Shown: positions 33,019 to 41,583 of the stretch, piece after piece | Numbering within the stretch: the stretch's first letter is position 1 | Layout of the letters: every line of letters starts with the position of its first letter | The notes under the pieces: generated by a model | The model's database searches: none | Told to the model about the DNA's origin: nothing | Seen by the model: the letters and a program-made list of their open reading frames with translations, nothing else | Program-made: the position numbers and the translations under genes | Source of the DNA: Bin18 sp965242795 | GTDB lineage: Bacteria; Desulfobacterota; Binatia; Bin18 | Direction of reading: 5' to 3' | Assembly: GCA_965242795.1 (NCBI GenBank) | Contig: OZ251505.1 | Span: forward strand, 2,170,001 to 2,234,000 | Length of the DNA stretch: 64,000 bases

Positions 33019-34452
33019 ATGGAAATCGCTCTCATCGTCCTCACCCTACTGAGTGCGGGGCTCCTCATAACCGTCTGGCGCCGCGGCCGGCGAACCGCGG
33101 AAATCGCCCGCGAACGCGACCGACTGCGCACCGACTTGGCCCAACGGAACGACGCACTGGCCCGCGCCGAGACGACGGTTCAGGAGCGCGACAAGCGCAT
33201 CGCTGCCCTGGAGGAAGACCGCGGCCGCGAGCGGCAGGAAGCACGCGAGACCGCGACGCGGCTCCAGACGCACCTCACGCAAGCGCGCGCCGAAGCCGCA
33301 GGTCTCGAGGAAGCGCACGAAGCCCGCACCCAGGAGTTGGAGCACATCCGCACCGCGCTGGAAGAACGCTTCAAGGGTGCCGCCCTCGACGCGCTCAAGA
33401 CCAGCAACGACGAATTCCGCAAGCAGGCGGAGGAGCGGTTCCGGCAGGAACGCGCCCTCGCCGCCCAGGACCTGGAAGCGCGGCGGACCGCGGTCGATAA
33501 TCTGGTCAAACCGCTCGGCGAGAACCTGACCCGGCTCGACCGGAAGGTCGGCGAACTCGAACGGGCGCGCACCGGCGCGTACGAACGGGTCCACGAAGCC
33601 GTCGCGCAGGCCCGGCGGGAGATCGTCCAACTCCGCAGCGAAACCGGCCGATTGCACCGCGCGTTGCGCTCCACCCGCGCACGCGGCGACTGGGGCGAAC
33701 AGCAGTTGCGCCGCGTCGTCGAAGCCGCCGGCATGGTGGAGCACGTCGAATTCACGGAGCAAGCCGCGCTCGGCCCCGACCGCCGGCGGCCGGACCTGAT
33801 CGTCACGCTTCCCGGCGACAAGCGCATCGTCGTGGACGCCAAGACGCCGATGGACGCCTACCTCGACGCCTTCGAGACCGAGGACGTCCACCAGCAGCAG
33901 GCACATTTCCGGCGCCACGCCGAGGCGCTGACGACGCGCGCCAAGGAACTGGCGGGCCGCGACTACACCGGCAGCGTGCCGGGCGCGTTCGATTTCGCGG
34001 TCATGTTCGTGCCGCACGACGCCATCCTGGACGCCGCGGAGCGCGCCAAGACGGGTGTCTGGGACCAAGCGTGGCGCCGGCATCGCGTACTGATCGCCAC
34101 GCCCGGCCTGCTCATCGCCCTCCTGCGCACCATCGCGATCGGCTGGCAGCAGGCCAAGGTGCAGGAAAACGCCGAGGCCATCGCCGCCGCGGCGGGCGAA
34201 CTGTACGCCCGCCTGCGCATCTACGGCGAGCACGTCGGCAACGTCGGCAAGGCGTTGCACCGGGCGGTCGACTCCTACAACCGCAGCGTCGGCTCGCTCG
34301 AATCGCGCGTCCTGGTGCAGGCACGCCGCCTCGAAGACCTCGGCGCGGCCGGCGGCGAGCGGATCGCCGCGGTCGATCCGGTCGAAATGGACGTGCGGCC
34401 GGTGGCGTCGCCCGAACTCCTATCGAGCGGCGACAACCGGAATGACACCTGA
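33019..34452 (+). CDS. rmuC: DNA recombination protein RmuC
   Basis: RmuC family protein (477 residues), first known in E. coli for limiting recombination at short inverted repeats, and thought to be membrane-attached. One N-terminal membrane helix (about 3-21) leads into a coiled coil (about 25-215, rich in ERD/ARAE heptads) and a restriction-endonuclease-like domain. Family signatures: RGDWGEQQLRRVVEAAGMVEH, RRPDLIVTLPGDKRIVVDAK (catalytic D and D-x-K, about 255-275), FVPHDAILDAAE and LIATPGLLIALLRTIAIGWQ. Length is typical. It begins 115 bp after the secretion ATPase gene. A dispersed-repeat-rich genome is an interesting setting for a protein linked to inverted repeats, but this is context only. 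Confidence 0.93.
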   Translation: MEIALIVLTLLSAGLLITVWRRGRRTAEIARERDRLRTDLAQRNDALARAETTVQERDKRIAALEEDRGRERQEARETATRLQTHLTQARAEAAGLEEAHEARTQELEHIRTALEERFKGAALDALKTSNDEFRKQAEERFRQERALAAQDLEARRTAVDNLVKPLGENLTRLDRKVGELERARTGAYERVHEAVAQARREIVQLRSETGRLHRALRSTRARGDWGEQQLRRVVEAAGMVEHVEFTEQAALGPDRRRPDLIVTLPGDKRIVVDAKTPMDAYLDAFETEDVHQQQAHFRRHAEALTTRAKELAGRDYTGSVPGAFDFAVMFVPHDAILDAAERAKTGVWDQAWRRHRVLIATPGLLIALLRTIAIGWQQAKVQENAEAIAAAAGELYARLRIYGEHVGNVGKALHRAVDSYNRSVGSLESRVLVQARRLEDLGAAGGERIAAVDPVEMDVRPVASPELLSSGDNRNDT

Positions 34453-34483
34453 CCCTATCAGGACCTGTCCTGATGCGCCCCGA

Positions 34484-34826
34484 TCAGCCGAGCAGCTTGA
34501 CCAGCGCGACGGTGAGCCCGACGATGCCGGCCGCCATGAGCCAAAATTGCCGATACAGCCGCGCCTCCAAATCGCCGATCTCGGCTTGGACCAAACTGAT
34601 GTCGGTCTTTAGTTCGGCCCGGACGTCGGCGATCTTCGTTTGGACTCTGGCCTTGGATTCGGCAATGTGAGTCTTGACTTCGGCGGTCTCGGCTTTAGAG
34701 CGGAACCTCGGAGGCGGCGATGTTGCCTCCGATGGTCTCGACGAAGACTTCGGCCAATGGTTCTGCAGCACCGGCTTCGTAGAGGGTCTTCACGGCTTGA
34801 TGCGTGTCGAAGGCGAACGCGCTCAT
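34484..34826 (-). pseudogene. Frameshifted DUF1640-like coiled-coil membrane protein
   Basis: Two adjoining minus-strand frames make one gene. Frame 1 from the ATG at 34826 reads MSAFAFDTHQAVKTLYEAG, then AAEPLAEVFVETIGGNIAAS and EVPL-stop. Frame 2 continues as SKAETAEVKTHIAESKARVQ through a heptad coiled coil (DVRAELKTDISLVQAEIGDL) to a C-terminal membrane helix (FWLMAAGIVGLTVALVKLLG) ending at 34484. Dropping one base near 34704 (GAGGTTCCGC to GAGGTCCGC) joins them. The restored product of about 113 residues has the DUF1640 architecture: N-terminal T-HQ-VK-L--AG motif, coiled coil, C-terminal anchor. It is either a true pseudogene or a one-base sequence error. The gene at 49772 is a different coiled-coil protein with the anchor at the other end. 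Confidence 0.75.
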
Positions 34827-35249
34827 GCGCGCTACTGTACGGCGATGCGGGCCGAGTCGTCAGCAGGCGACAGTGCATCTTCCCACCCGTACAGGCCCTT
34901 CCCTCGTCCCCTCCTGCGCATATGACCCCCTGTTCCCCCTTGATAAGGGGAGCTAGGGGTTCGATGTCCCCACACATGCAAGCCTCGCTCCCGCGTGCGC
35001 GGGCGTGACGACCGGAGAGTATCGTCAGAGATGGAAGCTCCTAATGTAAGCTCAGCCGCATCCCATCCACCTCGCTGTTTCCAATCAGGCCGGGCTCTAG
35101 TGATCCGAGATGCTGTTCTCGAACCGTTGTGCTTCATGCTTATGAGGGGATGTAAAGTGCCCCGAACGAGTTCGACGGCTCAGGGAGGATGTTCCCCCTG
35201 CCGAACATCTGACCGGCGAAGACCCATGAAGTAAAACAACGAGGGAACA
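34827..35249. other. Intergenic region with hairpin repeat, no gene seen
   Basis: About 420 bp with weaker coding character and lower GC than the surroundings. It holds a small hairpin CCCCTT-GAT-AAGGGG at 34936-34950 within CCCCCTTGATAAGGGGAGC, a common extragenic repeat type. Short ORFs on both strands lack ribosome binding sites and family patterns. Confidence 0.45.
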
Positions 35250-35870
35250 CCACCATGCCGTTCTTCCTCCAGAATTCGCAGCCTTATGAGTGTACTTCCC
35301 CCGCGCGGTGGAGGCGGCGGGCACTGGCGATGACACTGTACCGAACTTCAATGCCTCATCGAAAACCCGCAACTCGATCACGTTGGCCTGGAGCCTGCCA
35401 TCGTGCGCGACCGACAATGTTACGTACCGGATCACTGAGCCCGTCCCGAACCAGAGCGGTAACTGTTGCCAGTATGTATTCTCTAACTGGCACCAACGGT
35501 ACCATCTCCACGACGACATGAATAAGGACCGGGCTGAGTCCCAACACGACGTACTACTTCGCCGTCAGACTAGACTCCCTAAGCTCCCAGAACTCCCAGC
35601 GGTAGCCGACTGGCCGGCCGTCACGCCCTACCCACCCTTCCAGCGATTGTGCTGAGCGAGAGCACGCTGGCGCTCACTGAGGATGGCGACATCGGCTCGT
35701 ACACCATGCACCTCAACAAAGCACCCTCAGGGAATGTGTGGGTGCGGGTGAGCCGGAACGGCGACGCTGCCGCTCAGCATCGAAGCCCTCCACATCTCGG
35801 TCCAGGTAACCACACGCAGGCCGGCACCGCGGAACACCAAGTCGCCCTCTATGGTCACTTGGGGTGGTAA
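35250..35870 (+). pseudogene. Decayed fibronectin type III / Calx-beta-like extracellular protein gene
   Basis: Remains of a secreted or surface protein in several frames. One frame (about 35335-35460) reads TVPNFNASSKTRNSITLAWS then LPSCATDNVTYRITEP, a fibronectin III N-terminal half. Another frame (about 35468-35570) reads YSLTGTNGTISTTT-stop-IRTGLSPNTTYYFAVRLDS, the second half of the same domain, with an in-frame TGA. A third piece (about 35645-35760) reads IVLSESTLALTEDGDIGSYT and MHLNKAPSGNVWVRVSRNGD, like the start of a Calx-beta-type repeat. At least one frameshift and one stop separate them, so the gene is dead unless the assembly is wrong. Confidence 0.65.
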
Positions 35871-36038
35871 CCGCCCCCCTGAATACGATCTTCCTGTGTC
35901 AGGGCGACCGGCCGGTCGTCCCGACGGAGACATGCGGTCTCAGGAGCCGGAGGGGGACAAACAGGGCATCGTTCTTGATGGCGAGGGAATAGATCGTCTC
36001 GGAGAGGAGCAGCGTGGTCCGGACGGCAGACCGGGACG

Positions 36039-36434
36039 CTAGGTGCCGGGGAGGCCGGGGTCGGTCATGGCCGGGGTGCCGCCTTGGTTCGGGTCGAGAA
36101 AGGCTAGGACGCGCTCGCCCGACGCCTTGTCCATCCAGCGGCGGAGGCGCTGCTCCAGGACCACGCGCAGCCGGTGGTCGCGCCGGAGGCTGGCGACGAC
36201 TTCCTCGGCGCTGCGACCGGTCAGCGGCGTCACGGGATGTTTGGTCTTGCGCGCCGCAGTGCGCGGTTTGACGGGCAAGGGACGGTACACGCCGTGCTGC
36301 TTGCGCTCGGCCCGCCAGACCGACGCGGATCGGTCGCGTACCAAACGCAGGCTGCGTTCTTCGTTCTCCCAATACTGCTGGTCACGGGTGCTGCCGTAAT
36401 ACAACGTTTCGTGTGCGACCGGCGTCCGACCCAT
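36039..36434 (-). CDS. Hypothetical protein downstream of rsfS
   Basis: A 131-residue basic, soluble protein with no signal peptide or membrane helix, and not a family I recognise. The sequence is charged throughout (TRDQQYWENEERSLRLVRDR, SAEEVVASLRRDHRLRVVLE, QRLRRWMDKASGERVLAFLD), suggesting helices and possibly nucleic-acid or protein binding. The ATG at 36434 has GGGGA about eight bases upstream. It lies 102 bp after rsfS in the same direction and could be the last gene of the proA-nadD-rsfS run. Shadow frames on the plus strand are less plausible. Weak support because no homologue family can be named. Confidence 0.5.
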   Translation of the reverse strand: MGRTPVAHETLYYGSTRDQQYWENEERSLRLVRDRSASVWRAERKQHGVYRPLPVKPRTAARKTKHPVTPLTGRSAEEVVASLRRDHRLRVVLEQRLRRWMDKASGERVLAFLDPNQGGTPAMTDPGLPGT

Positions 36435-36536
36435 AGCAGCATTCCCCGGCGAGAGGTGATGGCTAGGCGTTCAGTATAGAAGGATTGCCGGCGGGATGAA
36501 AAGACAACCCGCGGGATGGCGAGAGAACGTGTGCGA

Positions 36537-36932
36537 TCAGCCGGTTTCGAGGCGGAGGTCCAGGGCTTGGCGTGAATACGGCTCGGGCAGATCGCAGCGC
36601 GGCGCCTGTGCCCATAGCCCATCCAAATTGTAGAACGTGCGCATGGTTTCGTAGAAGACATGGATGACGACGTCGCCGTAGTCCATCAGCACCCACTGGG
36701 CGTGCGACAGCCCTTCGACGGCCAGCGGGCGGTGCCCCTGCGCGCGCAGCGCGTCTTCGACCGCGCGACCGATGGTCCGCACCTGCACGTCCGAACGCCC
36801 GGTACAGATGACGAAATACGACGCGACGGAGGTGAGGGCTTCGACCTCGAGCACGACCAAGTCGTACGCCTTTTTGTCCAGTGCGGATCGGGCGCACGAC
36901 AGCGCTTTGTGCCAGCTTGCGTCAGCCTTCAA
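36537..36932 (-). CDS. rsfS: Ribosomal silencing factor RsfS
   Basis: Small protein (131 residues) that binds ribosomal protein uL14 and blocks subunit joining in starved cells, sparing energy. Family motifs are clear: KKAYDLVVLEVEALTSVASY, FVICTGRSDVQVRTIGRAVE, GLSHAQWVLMDYGDVVIHVF and YETMRTFYNLDGLWAQAPR. The C-terminal 20 residues (CDLPEPYSRQALDLRLETG) are an extension past the usual end. The gene begins 11 bases before the nadD stop, so the two overlap and are probably translationally coupled, the usual nadD-rsfS arrangement. Confidence 0.95.
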   Translation of the reverse strand: MKADASWHKALSCARSALDKKAYDLVVLEVEALTSVASYFVICTGRSDVQVRTIGRAVEDALRAQGHRPLAVEGLSHAQWVLMDYGDVVIHVFYETMRTFYNLDGLWAQAPRCDLPEPYSRQALDLRLETG

Positions 36933-37590
36933 GGCCAGCGTCCTCGTGCCTGCGATAGAGCCCGTGGTGGGCGATGTAGTCGGCCACCGCGGGAGGAAGA
37001 TGGTCTCGGGTGGAACGGCCAGCGCGGACGTTCGCGCGGATGGTGGAAGCCGAGATCGGAAGGCCGTTCAGCATGTATAAGGTCAGGGTGCGGCCGGAGT
37101 CGTGTCGGTAGCAATGATGCGGGGGATCGTACCAAAAGGCCGGCCGGAGGGCAACGGGAATCAGCCGTTCGACGGACGGCGTCGGCGCGCCGGGACGCGT
37201 GGTGACGATCAGATCGCACAGGCGCGGAATTTCGGCAAACGCCCGCCAGGATTCGATCTCGGCGAACGCGTCCATGCCGAGGATGAAGGCGAGCGCGTCC
37301 AAGCGCGGGTCGGCGCGGAAGGCCCGCAGCGTATCCACGGAGAACGACGGGCCGCCACGGTCGAGCTCGAGACGCGAGGCCACGAACGCCGGCTCGCCGG
37401 CCACGGCCAGCGCGACCATGTTGTAGCGGTGCTGGGCGGACGCGAGGGCCGCGGCGGGTTTGTGCGGCGGGGTCGCGGACGGGATGAAGTAAATGCGGTC
37501 GAGCCCGAACGCGGCGCGGACGTGGGCGGCGCTGCGCAGGTGGCCCAGATGGATCGGGTTGAACGTACCGCCGAACAGGCCGACCTTCAT
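36922..37590 (-). CDS. nadD: Nicotinate-nucleotide adenylyltransferase
   Basis: Makes deamido-NAD from nicotinate mononucleotide and ATP in NAD synthesis. The 222-residue protein has GLFGGTFNPIHLGHLRSA at residues 4-21 with the nucleotidyltransferase H-x-G-H motif, FIPSATPPHKP, FSVDTLRAFR, FILGMDAF and the ISASTIRANVRAG motif near the C-terminus (an ISSTxIR variant). It lies 21 bp after proA and overlaps rsfS by 11 bp. ATG start at 37590; length is normal. Confidence 0.96.
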   Translation of the reverse strand: MKVGLFGGTFNPIHLGHLRSAAHVRAAFGLDRIYFIPSATPPHKPAAALASAQHRYNMVALAVAGEPAFVASRLELDRGGPSFSVDTLRAFRADPRLDALAFILGMDAFAEIESWRAFAEIPRLCDLIVTTRPGAPTPSVERLIPVALRPAFWYDPPHHCYRHDSGRTLTLYMLNGLPISASTIRANVRAGRSTRDHLPPAVADYIAHHGLYRRHEDAGLEG

Positions 37591-37611
37591 ACGCGCCGGC
37601 CCGACCGGGAG

Positions 37612-38868
37612 TTATTCGCGGATCTGTCCATCACCGTACACCACGTATTTGTACGTCGTCAGTTCGCGCAGACCCATCGGGCCGCGCGCGTGCAGCCGGT
37701 TGGTCGAAATGCCGACCTCGGCGCCGAAGCCGAACTCGAAGCCGTCGGTGAACCGCGTGGAAGCGTTGGCATAGACCGTGGCGGAATCCACCTCGCGCAG
37801 GAAGCGGCGGACGTTCGAGTAGTCTTCGCTCACGATCGCGTCGGCCAAGCCCGAGCCGTTGGTATTGATGAACTCCACGGCCTCGTCCAGCGACGCAACG
37901 ATTTTGACGGCCAGTATCTTATCCAGGTATTCGGTCCGCCAGTCGGTCTCGTTCGCCGCGGCGACGCGCGGCACGAGGCGGCGAGTGCGTTCGCAGCCGC
38001 GCACCTCGACCCCACCATCTTCGAGCTGCGTGACGAAGTCGGGCAGAAAGTCTGCGGCTACGCGCTCGTGCACGAGCAGGGTTTCCATGGCGTTGCACAC
38101 CCACGGGCGTTGCAGCTTGGCGTTCAGGCAGACCCGCTGTGCCTTGTCCAGATCGGCCGCGGCGTCCACGTAGGTGTGGCACAGGCCGGAGAAATGCTGG
38201 ATGACCGGAATGGACGAGGCGCGGGTGACGGCCCGGATCAGTTCCTCGCCGCCGCGCGGAATGATGACGTCCACGTACTCATCCTGTTGCAGCAACAGGC
38301 GCACCGCGTTGCGGTCGGTCGAACGCACCAGTTGGACGGCTGCATCCGGCAAGCCTGCCTCGGTAAAGGCGCGCGCCAATACGTTCACGATGGCACCGTT
38401 GGTCTCGAACGCCTCGGAGCCGCCTTTGAGCAGTACCGCATTGCCGGCCTTGATGCACAGGCCCGCGGCGTCCGCGGTCACGTTGGGCCGCGATTCGTAG
38501 ATGATCCCGACCACGCCGAGCGGCACGCGGACTTGGCTGATTTCCAGGCCGTTGGGCCGTTTCCAGGTCGCAACGGCCTCATCGACCGGGTCGGGCAACT
38601 CGGCCATGATCTCCAACCCTCCAGCCATGGCGTCGATACGCGCGGCGTCGAGCGTCAGGCGGTCCAGCATGGCGGACGACAAGCCTGCGTTGCGGCCACG
38701 CGCTACGTCCTTGGTGTTGGCGGCCAACAGCGTGACGGTCGCCCCGCGTAGATGCTGGGCAGCGGCGCGCAGCGCGTCGTTCTTGGTCCGGGTCGACGTC
38801 GTGGCCAGCGTCCGCGCGGCACGTTTTGCGGCCTGGGCTAGATCGGTCACCATCCGTTCGAGGTCCAT
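37612..38868 (-). CDS. proA: Gamma-glutamyl phosphate reductase
   Basis: Second step of proline synthesis: NADPH-dependent reduction of glutamyl-5-phosphate to the semialdehyde. The 418-residue protein of the aldehyde dehydrogenase fold shows RVPLGVVGIIYESRPNVTAD, GNAVLLKGGSEAFETN, IIPRGGEELIRAV, the catalytic Cys in LQRPWVCNAMETLLVH, and the end FGAEVGISTNRLHARGPMGL. The ATG at 38868 follows AAGGATACGATC; an in-frame upstream extension to 38940 is excluded. Neighbours proB and nadD are on the same strand; 151 bp separates it from proB. Confidence 0.96.
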   Translation of the reverse strand: MDLERMVTDLAQAAKRAARTLATTSTRTKNDALRAAAQHLRGATVTLLAANTKDVARGRNAGLSSAMLDRLTLDAARIDAMAGGLEIMAELPDPVDEAVATWKRPNGLEISQVRVPLGVVGIIYESRPNVTADAAGLCIKAGNAVLLKGGSEAFETNGAIVNVLARAFTEAGLPDAAVQLVRSTDRNAVRLLLQQDEYVDVIIPRGGEELIRAVTRASSIPVIQHFSGLCHTYVDAAADLDKAQRVCLNAKLQRPWVCNAMETLLVHERVAADFLPDFVTQLEDGGVEVRGCERTRRLVPRVAAANETDWRTEYLDKILAVKIVASLDEAVEFINTNGSGLADAIVSEDYSNVRRFLREVDSATVYANASTRFTDGFEFGFGAEVGISTNRLHARGPMGLRELTTYKYVVYGDGQIRE

Positions 38869-39019
38869 GATCGTATCCTTATACCGGTGTAGTTCTCCGT
38901 ATTCCTGCGGATGAGCCGGGATCGAACCCCCAAGGAACATCCGGTTGAAACAGAGGATTTGTTTATCGCCCGAAGTCGGCCCTTCTTCCAGAGGGCAAGA
39001 GGGTTTCGAACGTGCAACG

Positions 39020-40171
39020 TCATTCCCCGAGCAGGGCCAAGTCGTCGCGGTGGATCACCTCGTCGCTCACCTTGTAGCCCAAGGTCGCTTCGATCTCGGC
39101 GGTCTGCCGGCCTTGGATGCGCGTCAGCGCGGCTGCGTCGTAATTGACCAGCCCACGCGCGAACTCACGGCCGCGCTCGTCCAGACACGTCACGCACTCG
39201 CCCTCCTCGAAGCTCCCGACGACGTCGCGCACCCCGGCCGGCAGCAGACTGCGTCCGTCACGCCGAATCGCCGCGCTCGCCCCGGCGTCGAGCCGCAGCG
39301 CCCCGGCCGGCTTGAGCGTGTAGGCGATCCAGTGTTTGCGGCTCGCGATCCGATCGGAGAGCGGCAGGAACAGTGTCCCGACCTCACGCCGCGGGTCGAA
39401 CGCGGCAGGCACTCCTCCCGAACGCAGGCCGTCGGTCAGCAACGACGGAATCCCGAAGCGGGCCGCGCTCTGCGCGGCTTGGAGTTTCGAGGCCATGCCC
39501 CCACGTCCCAACGGACCGGCCACGCCGCCGTGCGCCATGAGATCCTCGTCGAACCGTTCCACCAGCGCGATCCGTTCCGCGCCGGTATCCACGCGCGGGT
39601 CGGTTTCGTACAGGCCGGCTACGTCGCTCAGCATGACCAGCAGGTCGGCCTCGACCAGCACCGCGACCTGGGCGGACAACGTATCGTTGTCGCCGAACTG
39701 GATTTCGTCCACCGCGACCGTATCGTTTTCGTTGACGATCGGCACGACCTGCGCGTCGATCAACGTCAGCAAGGTGTGCTTGGCGTTGAGATAGCGCCGG
39801 CGGTTCGCCAGATCGTCGTGGGTCAGCAACACCTGTGCGACGTGGATACCGTGGCGCGAAAACCCGGCTTCGTACAGGGCCATGAGCGTAATCTGGCCGA
39901 CGGCCGCGGCGGCCTGTTTGCCGGGGATCGTGCGCGGCCGCCGGTGCATGTTCAGCCGGCCCATACCCGCGGCCACTGCGCCGGACGTGACCACGACGAG
40001 TTGCATGCCCCCGGCGGACAACCGGGAAAGGTCGCGCGCCAACCCGTCGAGCCGCGCAGCGTGCACTCCGCCGCGGTCCGACAATACGCTGCTGCCGATC
40101 TTGACGACGACGCGCCGTGCATCCTTCAGGATTCGCGCCTTGTGGGGAAGCTGGGAGGAAGGAGGGCTCAT
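39020..40171 (-). CDS. proB: Glutamate 5-kinase with PUA domain
   Basis: First step of proline synthesis: ATP-dependent phosphorylation of glutamate, normally inhibited by proline. The 383-residue protein has an amino-acid kinase domain (VVVKIGSSVLSDRGG, LVVVTSGAVAAGMGRL, VPIVNENDTVAVDEI, FGDNDTLSAQVAVLVEADLL, GRGGMASKLQAAQSA) and a C-terminal PUA domain (about 290-370: AGALRLDAGASAAI, EGECVTCLDERGREFARGLV), the bacterial norm. The ATG at 40171 is 22 bp after the obgE stop; an earlier in-frame start at 40210 would overlap obgE and lacks a ribosome binding site. Probably co-transcribed with obgE and proA. Confidence 0.95.
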   Translation of the reverse strand: MSPPSSQLPHKARILKDARRVVVKIGSSVLSDRGGVHAARLDGLARDLSRLSAGGMQLVVVTSGAVAAGMGRLNMHRRPRTIPGKQAAAAVGQITLMALYEAGFSRHGIHVAQVLLTHDDLANRRRYLNAKHTLLTLIDAQVVPIVNENDTVAVDEIQFGDNDTLSAQVAVLVEADLLVMLSDVAGLYETDPRVDTGAERIALVERFDEDLMAHGGVAGPLGRGGMASKLQAAQSAARFGIPSLLTDGLRSGGVPAAFDPRREVGTLFLPLSDRIASRKHWIAYTLKPAGALRLDAGASAAIRRDGRSLLPAGVRDVVGSFEEGECVTCLDERGREFARGLVNYDAAALTRIQGRQTAEIEATLGYKVSDEVIHRDDLALLGE

Positions 40172-40193
40172 GGCGAAAACAGAAGCTTCCGGT

Positions 40194-41240
40194 TCAGACC
40201 CGAGCGCCATCGGCCGCGGCGGACGCTGTGCGGCAGACGGACAGACGCCGCGCGATTTCCATGACGAGGTCCCGCTTGCCGTGGCCTGTCAATGCAGAGA
40301 CCAGACCGAGACGTTCGTCGCGACGGGCAAAGGTTTCCCGCACCGTGGGAAAGCGATCCCGGACCGCGGGCAGGTCGGCCTTGGTCGCCACGACGAGTTG
40401 CGGACGACCGGCCAAGCCGCGGTCGAACGCTTGGAGTTCGCGGTTGATCGTCTCGTAATCGTGGAACGGGTCGCGGTCCGGCTGCGAGAGGTCGAGCAGG
40501 TGGACCAGTAGCGCGGTGCGCGAAAGGTGACGCAGAAAGCGGATGCCGAGCCCGTGCCCGGTATGTGCGCCCTCGATCAGTCCCGGCACGTCCGCCATGA
40601 CGAACGCCCCCCCGTCCACCCCGACCCGTCCGTAGCGGACGACGCCGAGTTGCGGGGTCAGCGTGGTGAACGGATAACTGGCCACGCGCGGGCGCGCCGC
40701 GGACACCGCGGCCAGCAGCGTCGATTTTCCGGCGTTGGGAAGGCCGACCAGCCCCACGTCGGCCAACAGGCGGAGTTCCAATTCGAGGCGGCACGTCTCT
40801 CCGGGCAGGCCGGGCTGGGCGTGGCGCGGCGCCCGGTTGGTCGAGGTCGCAAAGGAGGCATTGCCCCGACCGCCCCGACCGCCCCGGGCGATCACCACTT
40901 CGTCACCCGCCTCGCGCAGGTCGGCGAGCGTGGCGCCGCTGTCCGCGTCGCGCGCCACGGTGCCGGGCGGGACGGGCAGCACGACCGCGGGGGCGTTTTT
41001 GCCGTGCTGGTCCTTGCCGCGGCCGTGTTCGCCGCGTGGCGCACGGACGTGGTGCCGGTGGGCCAAGTCGAGCAGGGTGTTGCGCTGCGGGTCCACGCGG
41101 ACGATGACGTCGCCGCCGTCGCCGCCGTTGCCGCCGTTCGGCCCGCCCCAGGGCCGGAACTTTTCGCGCAGGAAGCTCACGCAGCCGCGCCCGCCGTCCC
41201 CGGCCGCCACCGACAACGTGACCTCGTCGACGAAGTTCAT
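40194..41240 (-). CDS. obgE: GTPase Obg/CgtA
   Basis: Essential GTPase associated with 50S ribosome assembly and stress control. The 348 residues comprise the glycine-rich Obg fold (1-158: FVDEVTLSVAAGDGGRGCVS, FLREKFRPWGGPNGGNGGDG, GGRGGRGNASFATSTNRAPR) and a G domain (GLPNAGKST, FTTLTPQLGVV with the switch threonines, DVPGLIEGAHTGHGLGIRFL, ATKADL). It lacks the extra C-terminal OCT domain of some homologues. It lies 87 bp downstream of rpmA but beyond a strong terminator, so it may have its own promoter or depend on read-through. Confidence 0.97.
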   Translation of the reverse strand: MNFVDEVTLSVAAGDGGRGCVSFLREKFRPWGGPNGGNGGDGGDVIVRVDPQRNTLLDLAHRHHVRAPRGEHGRGKDQHGKNAPAVVLPVPPGTVARDADSGATLADLREAGDEVVIARGGRGGRGNASFATSTNRAPRHAQPGLPGETCRLELELRLLADVGLVGLPNAGKSTLLAAVSAARPRVASYPFTTLTPQLGVVRYGRVGVDGGAFVMADVPGLIEGAHTGHGLGIRFLRHLSRTALLVHLLDLSQPDRDPFHDYETINRELQAFDRGLAGRPQLVVATKADLPAVRDRFPTVRETFARRDERLGLVSALTGHGKRDLVMEIARRLSVCRTASAAADGARV

Positions 41241-41270
41241 GCGCTCGACTCTCTCAGAAAACGCCCCAAT

Positions 41271-41295
41271 AAAAAAAGCCCCGGAACGGGGCTTT
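41271..41295 (-). terminator. Rho-independent terminator after rplU-rpmA
   Basis: On the minus strand AAAGCCCC-GTTCC-GGGGCTTT followed by a run of T (seven Ts from the stem end): an 8-bp stem, 5-nt loop and T-tract. It starts about 32 bases after the rpmA stop and before obgE, so it separates the ribosomal protein pair from the obgE-proBA-nadD-rsfS run or reduces read-through into it. Confidence 0.9.
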
Positions 41296-41326
41296 CAATT
41301 TGCGGCACCGCGGGCGCGCCCGCGGC

Positions 41327-41581
41327 TCAGCGCGGATAGACGCTGACCCGTTTGCGGGTCTTGCCCATGCGTTCGTACTGCACCACGCCGTCGGCCTTGG
41401 CGAACAACGTATAGTCGCGGCCCATGCCGACGTTCGTTCCGGGATAGATGCGCGTCCCGAGTTGGCGCACGATGATGTTGCCCGCCCGGGCCGATTGGCC
41501 GGCGTACAGCTTGACCCCGCGGCGTTGGCCCGGACTGTCCCGGCCGTTGCGGCTGGAACCCTGTCCCTTTTTGTGCGCCAT
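41327..41581 (-). CDS. rpmA: 50S ribosomal protein bL27
   Basis: Ribosomal protein near the peptidyl-transferase centre, 84 residues. The sequence opens MAHKKGQGSSRNGRDSPGQR, the standard bL27 start without the cleaved Firmicutes-type extension, and continues GVKLYAGQSARAGNIIVRQL and GTRIYPGTNVGMGRDYTLFA. It begins two bases downstream of the rplU stop, and a terminator follows. Confidence 0.98.
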   Translation of the reverse strand: MAHKKGQGSSRNGRDSPGQRRGVKLYAGQSARAGNIIVRQLGTRIYPGTNVGMGRDYTLFAKADGVVQYERMGKTRKRVSVYPR

Positions 41582-41583
41582 GC

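Noticed and set aside
34832..35137. 101-codon minus-strand ORF
   Set aside because: Runs through a dispersed hairpin repeat (34936-34950), lacks a ribosome binding site and has no family pattern.
38905..38945. tRNA-like T-arm (GGGGGTTCGATCCCGG on the minus strand) with CGGATG...CATCCG flanks upstream of proA
   Set aside because: The T-stem does not pair and there is no room for D and anticodon arms; it reads as a chance hairpin in the proB-proA gap.
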